From NCBI GenBank assembly GCA_029851415.1, contig CM056743.1:95020501-95084500 (forward strand): a stretch of 64,000 bases of DNA. Direction: 5' to 3'. The first letter of the stretch is position 1. Each line of letters starts with the position of its first letter. Shown one piece after another: positions 11,501 through 19,839 of this stretch. The DNA is from Eretmocerus hayati (Eukaryota > Arthropoda > Insecta > Hymenoptera > Aphelinidae). The position numbers and the translations under genes are program-made. The notes under the pieces are model-generated. The model saw only the letters and a program-made list of their open reading frames with translations, was not told the DNA's origin and searched no databases.

Positions 11501-12801
11501 AAAACGATAAGGAACTGAAGGATTCAAACTTGTTGAAGTTAAGACCATTTTTAGATCAAGGTCTCCTGAGAGTTGGAGGCAGACTGCGGCATGCGCTTCT
11601 GGATTATGCTGCTAAGTACCCGCTGATCCTGCCCTGCCGGAGCCCTTTGACAGAGCTGCTTGTGAGACGAGCTCACTTGAATTCTCTCCACGGTGGTACG
11701 CAGCTCACTTTATCCAGTCTCAGAAATCAGTACTGGATTCTGAGGGGTCGACAAGCGGTAAAAGTTCTGATCAACCAGTGTACGGTATGTCTACGATATT
11801 CAGCAAAAATGTCAACTCAATTGATGGGAGATCTTCCCAAGGTTAGAGTAACTCCGGCTTATCCTTTTGAGCATTCGGGAATGGACTTTGCAGGTCCATT
11901 CAAAGTACGATTATCCAAAAGTCGTGGCAGAGGGACGATGAAGGCTTATGCTTGTATCTTTATCTGTCTTAGTACAAGAGCTATTCATTTGGAGGCAGTG
12001 GAGGATTGTTCAAGTGAGGCATTCATGGCCGCGTTCGAGCGCTTCACTGCCAGACGCGGACATTGCAGCAAATTGGAGTGCGACAATGGTTTGAATTTTG
12101 TTGGGGCAGACGCTGAGCTGCAACGTCGCTTTGATGGAGCTTCGGCAGAATTTGAGGACATAGTTGTGGAACTGAGCAACATGAGGACGGAGTTCAGATT
12201 CAACCCACCTGCGGCACCGCATTTCGGAGGAATCTGGGAGGCTGCAGTCAAATCAGCTAAACACCACTTGAAAAGGATAGTTGGTGACCATGTTCTTACT
12301 TTCGTAGAAATTTCCACATTGTTGTCAAAAATTGAAGCATGTTTAAACTCGAGGCCCATTGCTCCTTTGAAAGATGATACATCTGATTTGTCCGCGCTGA
12401 CACCCGCGCATTTTCTCATACAGAGACCATCGTTTATAATTCCAGAGCCAACCATACCATCAGCGCCCATTCCAGTCAATAAACGATGGAGGTGGATAAC
12501 TCAGATGACTCAAGAATTTTGGAAAGTGTGGTCCAGTGACTACCTACAAGCGCTGCAAGAAAGGCACAAATGGTCAAGGCCTTCCAGGGCCTATCGAGTG
12601 GGAGATGTGGTTCTACTACGCGACGATTGTAAACCTCCAGCTGTCTGGCCCTTGGCAGTAGTCACAGCAGTTTTTCCCGGCAATGATGGCAGAGTTAGAG
12701 TAGTTGAAGTCCGCACAGCTACCTCCAAGTTCAGAAGACCAGTAGTCAAACTTGTGCTTCTGGTTCCAGAGTCTTCGGACGAAGAAAGTGATGAGATTTA
12801 A
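8392..12801 (+). CDS. pol: BEL/Pao zinc knuckles plus Pol polyprotein (PR-RT-RNase H-IN)
   Basis: 1469 codons, but the frame opens at TTG in the inverted arm; the first in-frame ATG is 8452, so this is the 3' part of a former gag-pol. Residues from 8392: zinc knuckles C34/C37/H41/C46 and C67/C70/H74/C79 (CX2CX3HX4C), and a third variant at 85-97. Aspartic protease around D175, in ALIDHCSQSSFI, where the usual D-S/T-G triad reads D-H-C. Reverse transcriptase with D513 (VADIEKMF) and YMDD at 589-592. RNase H acidic residues D768, E811, D841. Integrase zinc motif H1095/H1100/C1130/C1133 and catalytic D1165, D1231, E1283 (D-65-D-51-E). A DUF5641-like C-terminal domain follows at about 1360-1455. 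No stop or frameshift is visible over pol, consistent with youth. Translation as is would lack the Gag start. Confidence 0.93.
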   Translation: MDDSESEQVAIEFNSSKINSMATCSDSESSKKVCPCCSDNHHLSQCDAFKAKSKADRKLFVIEKRLCFICFGQHSARSCRSKTFCRKCNGRHHTFLHSDISKPPTDSQTDDKTGSGPSSEDKGSGTNQKSSSNTHSTVTTCLNSVDNSGFVLLPTAVVKLISADGFEFYFTALIDHCSQSSFITENACQKLGIKRMKSKVQIKGVGDLHTGISRGLANFTVRPRFSSDFSCDVQAFIIPKVSGYKASVATGTDKWDHLRGLNLADPNFLKTRSIDILLGAKIHAQIVLEGVKKANVDLSNQPIATNTELGWIVSSSVGQNSESSSSYLHLVDNTVLESILEKFWKQEEVGTVGKKLSEDDRKCEEHFQETHSQDVSGRYVVRLPVKQESMENLNFKLGDSYSSAPQTLYSMERKFSKNSDFESKYKAFMKEYEDLEHMEKASNLSVEDKNSCYILPHHGVLQGSKKLRTVFNGSNKVHGISLNDLLYTGENLLPELVDLIMRWRRYEFVFVADIEKMFRQVLVDPRDRHLQMILWRENPDLEVLLYFLRTITYGLKCSPYLAIRVLRQLAKDYGHLFASAVKIIEDESYMDDFMSGGETVEESRQKQVQLIEILKVGGFELRKWAANDAQLIEEIPVDHRIHGSATFESDDCTSILGLSWAPREDYFHFIIKPQGFDSQKLTKRTILSLTAKIFDPLGWLAPVVIWAKIFMQSLWLLKCEWDDVLPSDYSNQWSEWYGKLANLEEIRIPRWIGYSSQGLKIELHGFADASSKAYGAVIYLRMIRNGRVAVSLQCSKSKVAPIKTISIPRLELCAALLLAKLTDRFIKIMPIEIASIHLWSDSKDVLYWIRALPNRWQTFVANRCSLIQELVPQGHWHHVKSQDNPADVVSRGLSPELLSSFELWWNGPSFLSESSHPWTTGAENVQVEPLEERNSSASHATALQYPDDSFQNGLLTRFSTATKLFRITAVCLRFLTKLSYRLSEKTSERMRFRHLKFIDFEVISEGLLRPGELKNAELLWVYIEQRNSFGDSFRLLENDKELKDSNLLKLRPFLDQGLLRVGGRLRHALLDYAAKYPLILPCRSPLTELLVRRAHLNSLHGGTQLTLSSLRNQYWILRGRQAVKVLINQCTVCLRYSAKMSTQLMGDLPKVRVTPAYPFEHSGMDFAGPFKVRLSKSRGRGTMKAYACIFICLSTRAIHLEAVEDCSSEAFMAAFERFTARRGHCSKLECDNGLNFVGADAELQRRFDGASAEFEDIVVELSNMRTEFRFNPPAAPHFGGIWEAAVKSAKHHLKRIVGDHVLTFVEISTLLSKIEACLNSRPIAPLKDDTSDLSALTPAHFLIQRPSFIIPEPTIPSAPIPVNKRWRWITQMTQEFWKVWSSDYLQALQERHKWSRPSRAYRVGDVVLLRDDCKPPAVWPLAVVTAVFPGNDGRVRVVEVRTATSKFRRPVVKLVLLVPESSDEESDEI

Positions 12802-13538
12802 ATTCTCTAATAATGGACAATAAGTGATTAGTTATAAGGTTGGAGTTTTTGTTTTCAATAGAGTCCGCGGTAAACTTAATTCCACATATCAGTTGAAATT
12901 CGAGTCATTTTCCAAGTAGTATGGGTGTCTTGGCAGCTCAAAAGCACTAAGTTAGTGTCTGGCGTGTATGCGAGCACAATACGAAATTTAGAGCCAATTG
13001 CGCGGTTGCCAAGGGCGTTCATCTCCACATGGAATGGACGTTCCTCCTTTTGGGACCCGTTCCCGGGTGGCCGGAACTTAGTATATTTTTTGATCTGATA
13101 AAGTGGTGTTAAGATTTTATCAAAATTCGGGCTTGATTTTTCGATTTTTTCCTTGATTATTGTCACAATTTGAGATGATTGAACGATTTTTTTTAAGGTT
13201 CAGCTAAGTCTGTATCCTTCTTCGTATTTCATGTTCGAATTACTTTCTATTTGATGACCCTTCATCGCATAATTTGATTCTGATCTACTTTTGATTATTC
13301 ATTTTGTAGGTTACCTTACACCCCTTAGATTTTGTAACGCAAATCTGTGGATCTTTAGTTCAAATTGTGGATCTTTAGTTCAAACTTAGTTGAAAATCCA
13401 AATCTTTATGCCCCTGTTATGACTTTGAATATTTATTATTTTGGATTCTTTCTCGATTCTCAACATTGAGATCATGATTAGTACTTTCAAATGGAATTAT
13501 TTAAGTTCTTTGAATGTATCGAATCGAGGTGGGCGGAA
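12802..13538 (+). other. BEL/Pao 3' non-coding region with purine-rich tract
   Basis: 737 bp between the pol stop and the 3' LTR. No protein-like frame. A purine-rich run just before the LTR (GAGGTGGGCGGAA, ending at 13538) is the likely plus-strand primer. A short direct duplication TGTGGATCTTTAGTTCAAA lies at about 13346-13385. Confidence 0.65.
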
Positions 13539-13825
13539 TGTTTAGTATTGTGTTCATTACGATTTATATACATCTAGTTCAGTATGAGGTCATTTTTGAA
13601 TTTTGAATTCTCGCGCGCAGCCGCCATCTTGTCGTCGCGACTTCGTGCTCTTCTGCTATTATTTCCAGCGCGCTCGTCGCCTTCCGCGGCTTGCGCCAGT
13701 TTCCGCTCAGCAGCCGACCGTGCCACCTCGCTCTGTATCATGAGCTTTATTATAATATATAGTTTATTGTTTATTTAAACTATGTGTGAAAAAGTTATTG
13801 AGTTCACCTGCTCCCACATCAAACA
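13539..13825 (+). repeat. 3' LTR of BEL/Pao element
   Basis: 287 bp, same ends and length as the 5' LTR, one base different. It is followed directly by the second CCTAG of the target duplication and then by satellite B sequence. Confidence 0.96.
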
Positions 13826-14470
13826 CCTAGTATTGATCTCGATCGGTCAATCACGCAATAGGTGATTGGGGGATGATTGGAATCGATCCAGGGCTAATGA
13901 CTTGAATCTCTCCATTCATGATTGAGACAGATAAGAATGAGCAAGGCTATCATACACCAGTACTGCAGAGAATTATTCGGTTTGAGTGAGGAATGTTGCA
14001 ACAATAGTATTCAAAAGGTGAAATTCAATCCTGTCATTCGGGATTGGTTAGGATAGATGATTAGTATCGTTTCGCGAATTGAATCAGTTTCTGACGCATT
14101 GATCTCGATAGAGCAGTGGGAGACGGGATTCATCATTCAATTAGATTGATTCCAATACTGTATTGGTTCATCCAAACATATTGAATCAGCAAAGATCTTT
14201 CATCCATCCATCCGGATCCTATCCTATCCTGAATACTAGTATTGGATTATATTCGCTCACATCAATCCTCATCAACAGTGTAGAATTTGATTGGCAGTTG
14301 TGATCTCAAATCTACAATTCAGGATTCAGCTAGATTGGGTCTATGTTCGATTGATCTGCATTGAATCCCAATACTGCTCTCGCCGGTTGAACGATAGAAC
14401 CGATTGAAATGTATTGATCCCGATAGGATTCGATTGGTTTTCAATCTATCCCAATCGATCTTTTGCAGCA
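13826..14470. repeat. Satellite B, continuation after the retrotransposon, decaying rightward
   Basis: The first bases after the LTR (AGTATTGATCTCGATCGGTC, starting at 13829) continue the monomer phase broken at 4911. From about 13900 the copies diverge strongly, keeping only words such as GAATCGAT, CAATACTG and GATTGG. The array fades near 14470. Confidence 0.75.
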
Positions 14471-15360
14471 GGGCATTCAGTACCACAACCTGTTTTCAAT
14501 GAAGAAAATTCAATTTCAGGAAAGTATTTGGTGAGTTAAGTCACTGAAACAGCATGAAAAAAGTCGCACAGTGTACATTGCCAGGCACATGGGCAAAGCA
14601 CCATTATATGTCAAGGGCCTACATATCTGTTGTATTTTAGAGTCTACAAAGCTTATTGAAGATGAATACAAGCTTCACTGAATCTTCTCTTAATTCATCT
14701 CATACATAAGTACAGGTTGAGGAAGAAAGTGTTGAATGTCTCATAGTAGGAGGTTTATGAGAAATACATGTGAATATTTGAGAGATTCAATAGGCTTAGA
14801 ATTGTCAATGCGAGAGATTACAGCTTTTTATGAGCGTGTTTTCCTTGGTACATCTAAATAAAGTCACCAAATCTTCACTAATTCTGTGAACGTGTTCATC
14901 TTTGGGTCTTTGCTCTGAAACTTGCCATCTCACAAGAGCTGGGTGCAGATATTTCCTCTTCCTAACCAAGCTTCCGAGCTTTGACTTTTACTGGGATCCA
15001 TCGTCCAAGTCCAAACTTGGGGAGTGAATGTTCGATGAGTAAAGTAAGCAAGCTCAGCTAGTAATTTGAACTACCTACATGTAATCCTCAAATTCAATGA
15101 GGTTACACACTTCCATCAAATGATTCTACAAGTGCTTGGTTCTGGTCAATAAACTGAAAATAATAGGCACCTGCTACCTTTTATTTCTACGAGTGTGATT
15201 TTAATCTAGTTCCATCACACCAGGAAGTGAGCATCTTCTTGTGTACAGGCAGTAGTGTTAAAGTGTTTCCAACTCTTAAGCATTGCTCACCATCTATGCA
15301 ACAAGTATCATTCATGAAAGGTCCAGTTTTTTGTCCACCCAGATCACTTGCCTCAAGATA
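14471..15360. other. No supported feature
   Basis: AT-rich single-copy-looking sequence. No open frame of note on either strand, no inverted or tandem structure that I can see. Confidence 0.5.
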
Positions 15361-15415
15361 AATTTATATAAATTTATATAAATTTATATGAATTTATATA
15401 AATAAATTCATATGA
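15358..15415. repeat. AT-rich microsatellite (TTTATATAAA-type)
   Basis: Five tandem units of about 11 bp built on AAATTTATAT, the last ones diverged to AAATTCATATG. Followed at 15440-15600 by three loosely repeated blocks containing GACAGTCGTCACAAGT-like words. Confidence 0.75.
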
Positions 15416-15622
15416 ACTTATATATAATTTCTTCTATACGTCAAGTCAGCATTGGGACGACAGTCGTCACAAGTGGGGTATCCCGTATTTTCATCATTAG
15501 GATGACAGTCATCACAAGTCGACTTTTCCGTACGCAAAATACGTTCACTTATGACGACAGTCGTCATAAGTCGGTTTTTGTCACCCTAAGTCCGCACCTT
15601 CGTACGAAAGTGTCATCGTAAT

Positions 15623-16337
15623 GGCTGATCCTACATAGTGCGTTTCCGTATGCGTTTCGCGCATAATTCTAGCCAGTCGGTACGGCAGAAAGTGTGTAAA
15701 ACGGGGCGGCAAGAAGCGGCCGGGGTGTAGAGTCTATGATTTGATTGATTTTCTATTTTCCCTATGTAAGATACTCATCTGATAAGAAAACAAACACACG
15801 GAGGATGAGAACTCAGTGTTGATTTTTGCACTCGTAAGGTTTTTGTCTGACTGCAAGATTATTTCAGTGCTACATAACCTGCACTGAAGCCAGTGTTTAC
15901 ATATTTTTGACCAGGAGAAATATCTTGTGTCAGCCACTGTGTTCACCACCGGCACTGATTATTTGAATAAACTCGTCCGATTCCTTGAGGAAGTTGTCGA
16001 GGTCCCCTCGGATCATCTGAATAACCGTATTCTTGTCCATTATGAGTATCTCGAACTTCAATAAGCAAGTCATAAATCACCGTCAACGAGATCTCAATAG
16101 GTGATTGAAGATACTCCATCTCGGAGAGGAGCACCGAGTCCTCGGTGTCCAAAATATTTACACAAGCACTATAACCCCGACTTTACACCCCGGCCGCCTC
16201 TTGCCACCCCGTTTTACACACTTCCTGCCGTACCGACTCACTAGAATTATGCGCGGCGCTGGCGTCGCCGTCCGCCGCCAGCGCTTGCGTTTCCGCATGC
16301 GGAAACGCATACGGAAACGCACTATGTAGGATCAGCC
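15623..16337. mobile_element. TIR element (MITE-like), 0.7 kb
   Basis: Starts GGCTGATCCTACATAGTGCG and ends with its reverse complement. Inverted similarity continues inward for about 110-150 bp on each side (ACGGGGCGGCAAGA against CTTGCCACCCCGT), so the arms are long. The right arm also holds secondary hairpins around GGCGCTGGCG/CGCCAGCGC and the palindrome CGTTTCCGCATGCGGAAACG. A clear target duplication was not found. The core (15734-16152) has small minus-strand open frames that I do not recognise. No transposase. Confidence 0.72.
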
Positions 16338-16689
16338 GATGCTGGATTTATGTATATATACACACACATATATATATACACACTATAGTCGCTTCGACGA
16401 GTGCTCAGGCTCGCGTTTGACCAATTTTTCATAGTTCTTGAGAAACTGAAGTATGAATCTGATTCGATTTCTCTTCGCAGAAAATTGCACGAGAGTGTAG
16501 TCAAGCTCCGCGAGCGTCAATACAGGTCGAGAGCAATTTTTTTGTGCTTGTGTGCGAGGGATGAATTTTTGATTCCAACAGTCAAAAAAGCGTAAGAGTG
16601 AGAGACGCATATGAGGAAATCTACAGAACCTTTAACATTTAGTGTACCATACAGTATTTCGATGGGATCGGGGCTTTCACGCACTGGAA
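16338..16689. other. No gene; short CA/TA microsatellite
   Basis: A TATATACACACA run at 16353-16384 is followed by sequence with overlapping short open frames on both strands and no recognisable product. A phrase near 16391 (CGCTTCGACGAGT... GACCAATT) recurs diverged near 23189, suggesting an old dispersed repeat. Confidence 0.45.
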
Positions 16690-16870
16690 TAACCTCAACC
16701 AACTGGTTGGATGGAAAATTCAACCAGATGGTTGAATAGACTAGTTGAATTTTCAACCAAACTGGTTAAATTTTCAACGAGATTGATAGAATTTCCAACC
16801 AAATTGTTGAATTCTCCATTCAACCAGCTGGTTGAATTTTTCATTCAACCAGTTGGTTGAAGTTTTTCGG
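16690..16870. repeat. Palindromic minisatellite built on TTCAACCA/TGGTTGAA
   Basis: About eight units in 180 bp, each with an inverted pair such as TTCAACCAGTTGGTTGAA, several of them perfect 14-18 bp palindromes. Each unit could extrude a small cruciform. No gene. Confidence 0.8.
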
Positions 16871-18027
16871 AAAACTTTTTTACAGTGTGGTTTCTATAGT
16901 TTCTAGGATGGTACTCTATCGATTCTCCATGACACGTGTGTAGCGCTCTTGATACAAATTGAAAAATCTTCGAATTTCGTACTTTTTCAGTGTAACTGGC
17001 GCGTCTTCCGAAACTTTTCGGCCTCTGGAGAAAATAACACTGTCCCGAGAAATCTAAAAAAATTCCATCTGACTCTTTGAACCTGATATCATCATGAGAG
17101 ATTTGTTCTGATAGCGACTCAGATACCTGGTCAGAGTCGTGCTCCCATGAAGAAAGTAACTCACTTTTTGGAAAATACTAACTTCTTCCAATTTTTCGTA
17201 TGTAAAAAGAATAACATTCGAGCTAGGATGAATCGAGGGGTGGGAAATTGAAGAGGAAGAACAAACAATTAAGATGCTTCTTTGTTTGGCAGCAACACAT
17301 TATTCTCGCCGAAGATCTGTGGCGTTGAACTTGCGAAATTTGTCGCGCCCACCGCTCCAAAAAATGACATAAACCTTCGTCACTCGAATAATGAGCAGAT
17401 GTCGCTCCCAAATCCTATTTCCCATTTTACCTTGACGCATGATAAATTATCATGCACTTCGATGGGGTCCCTATAACAATTGTTATTTGAGGGAGGAGGG
17501 AAACTTGTTCAGCCTCCGAAAGCTGATTTTTCCGGTCGAAAAAGATGAACGTAACAGATCTAAATGATAGGTGTCGACTTTGTATGTAGTTCTAACATCA
17601 TTCTCACACTGCAAACTTATTAGAATTCAAGTGGGAAAGCTTTGGGGGAGCCAGAATTTCATATACCTCCGACAACTCTGTGAACGCAGAAAAAATGGTA
17701 GTCGATAAGCATTACGGAAAGAGACTCAATTCTAGGAATGAAATTCGATTGAACGAGTGCAACAATATCTTCATCAACCATCACACTACACTATTCACGA
17801 TCCATCTATCTGAAGAGTCTCTAAAAGTGACGAGAACGTAATAGACTAATTCCACCTCATTGTTCTCAGATGATTGACATCTTCCAAAGATGGTGGGCAC
17901 AACGTTCTTTCCACATTTTAGAAGTAACAAAACACTATGGAATTAGTTTCAAAAGCGACGGGGAGGAAAAAAAAATTTTTCTCGCATGGTCCAAAAATTA
18001 AAGGTTTGGTAGACTTCCTCATATACA
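16871..18027. other. No supported feature
   Basis: Mixed-composition sequence without a credible coding region on either strand and without obvious repeats. Small open frames of about 60 codons at 17223-17476 and 17918-18106 look like chance. Confidence 0.45.
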
Positions 18028-18029
18028 TA

Positions 18030-18346
18030 CACCGTGTTTCAGAAGGTGTGTACATACCGTAACAGGGAGTTAGAAAAAATTTTGTATTTTCAGAAAAATT
18101 TTTCAAGAAGTTTTGTAATAATTTTCAGATTTTGTAACTTTCAATAGAAAAAGTCACTTTTATCATTACATTTGTAATGTTTGAAATTTGGCGGCAATTG
18201 TTTGTTGTGTAATGATTCACCACTAATCATTACATAAACAATATGTAATGATTAGTGTGATGCTTTCGAGGTTATGTGTATTGAATAGTGAAGAGAGCTC
18301 GAAATTATCCCGGCAGCATAATACGGCAAAGCCGGCAACGGCAGGT
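18030..18346 (+). repeat. Left 317-bp terminal inverted repeat
   Basis: Pairs with 22849-23165. Contains an inner near-palindrome around TAATGATTAGTG and AATCATTACATA at 18210-18265, and ends at GGCAACGGCAGGT. Confidence 0.88.
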
Positions 18347-18529
18347 CACGCATAAACCGGTCTATTGCCAACTCGTGTATTGATGCGCCTCTCATTTGCG
18401 CAGAAGTCGTTATAGAGTTAACCTTGACCCATCATCAGCGGCAATGCTTCAAAGCAGACGCCCGCAGAAGTCAAGACTTGCGTCGTCGGCTTTGTTATTG
18501 TTGCGACCCGGTGTGCATCAATTTACAAA

Positions 18530-18960
18530 ATCAGCTCGAGAACTCGGCCACCGTTTGTGTCTAGGTCGCGCGATGTGTATTCGGCGGCGACGAAGAACCA
18601 GAGTGTCCATCCTTCGCGTGGATTATCTGTGGATGTGTCGACATTTTTTCTGCAGGGACGAGAGCCCGGCAACAACGGAAAGTGATTTCTACGAGTGTAA
18701 CGTGTTGGGTGATTTTCAATTAATAGTGTTCCCGTGACTAGTTCAGCAGCATGCCACAATCACTCTGGTCGTTGCTCCTTCTTCCCTCGTCTGCGAGTAT
18801 TGAGTGCACTCCACAACACTCATGAAGGGCTCACGTCCTTGCAGAATGTTTTTAGACATGTAGACCGGCCATTTGGAGAGGGATGGCGCTCTGGTGCATC
18901 ATCGTCGTCGAGTACACATCGCTCATGCCGAGAGCTGGTGCACAGTACTCAGTTGGCAGC
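18530..18960. repeat. Imperfect palindrome inside the 18-23 kb element
   Basis: GCGATGTGTATTCGGCGGCG near 18569 pairs with CGTCGTCGAGTACACATCGC near 18903; similarity continues inward past CCAGAGTG/GCTCTGG and outward to CTCGAGAACTCGGCC/GCCGAGAGCTGG. A 113-codon plus-strand frame (18396-18737) crosses it and is not protein-like. Confidence 0.65.
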
Positions 18961-19219
18961 TAGCTGAGCCAATGACGCTAACATTTGGTGTCGTTGTCGT
19001 ATGCTCTGCAATCGAATGCTCGTGATCACAGGTGAGCTTGAATGTAGTCGTACGCAGTAATACTGTCTGGGCGATGTCTTCTCGGCGATGATGGAGCACC
19101 AAAGTGCCGTTTTTCTCCCAAATCGCCGGTGAAAGAGTGAAAATCTGCTTGAAGGGAAGACGACCTGGTACATGTCAGGAAGTGCTCGGTGTGAAGTGCC
19201 TACCACGATTACGGCCTAA

Positions 19220-19830
19220 TCAGCGCAGGCGAGACAGCCGTTTCGTGTACGCAAAATCCCATAAAAGGGAAATAGACCTTCTCTCGAGAGAGCCCAGGTA
19301 GATTTCTCGCGTGCGCGAGGCCCAACACCAGGAGCTCTTTTCGGCCGTGGTGAATTCTCGCGTGTGCGAGTTTCCAACTTGGCTCACGCGAGACCCCAGA
19401 TCAGCCGGGGAAAATTCTCGCGCCCGCGAGAAATTTCCCAGCTTAGCATACGCGAGACCAAATTCGGAACTTAACTTCGACCATGGAAGAAATTCTCTCG
19501 CACACGCATCAGAAGCTTCTCTCGGCTGTGGCGAATTCTCGCGTGCAAGGAAAGTATCCCAACTTAGCCTACGCGGGATCCGACATAAGAAGCTCCTCTT
19601 GATCAAGGGAAATTTTCAGGTGCGCGCAAAATTTCCCAGCTCAGCGTACACAAGACCCAAGTTGGGTACTTCATTTCGATCATGGAAATTTAACGCGTGC
19701 GCGAGACTTTTCCGGATCAGCTTACGCGAGACGCATTATTAGGAGCTGCTTCTCTTGGCCGTGGTAAATTCTTGCGTGCGCGGAAAGATTCGCAACTGAG
19801 CGTACGCGAGACCGAGATGAGCCTCAGATG
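19220..19830 (-). repeat. 78-bp satellite C, reverse-oriented block
   Basis: Monomers of about 76-81 bp reading TTCTCGCG...CCCAACTTAGC...ACGCGAGGCC, the reverse complement of the block to the right. About seven or eight copies. The change of direction lies near 19800-19840. Confidence 0.8.
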
Positions 19831-19839
19831 TTGGCCTCG

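Larger units (their letters stand above)
4912..13825 (+). mobile_element. BEL/Pao LTR retrotransposon, 8.9 kb, young insertion with rearranged gag
   Basis: Two 287-bp direct LTRs (TGTTTAG...AAACA) bracket a gag and pol coding interior. The LTRs differ at one base that I can see (TAGCGAC versus TCGCGAC). The element is flanked by a perfect 5-bp duplication, CCTAG at 4907-4911 and 13826-13830, the size normal for BEL/Pao. Both flanks are satellite B, so the target was a satellite monomer. Order: LTR, tRNA-Tyr primer site, 2.4-kb leader containing a MITE, gag (broken), pol with protease, reverse transcriptase, RNase H and integrase, purine-rich tract, LTR. The near-identical LTRs imply recent insertion. 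The gag lesion and the leader insertion make this copy probably non-autonomous. Confidence 0.95.

Noticed and set aside
11985..12479. 164-codon minus-strand frame opposite pol
   Set aside because: It lies antisense to the integrase region, which has clear catalytic residues on the plus strand; it is a shadow frame.
18396..18737. 113-codon Arg-rich frame
   Set aside because: It falls in an imperfect palindrome of the TIR element and its composition follows the CG-rich repeat.
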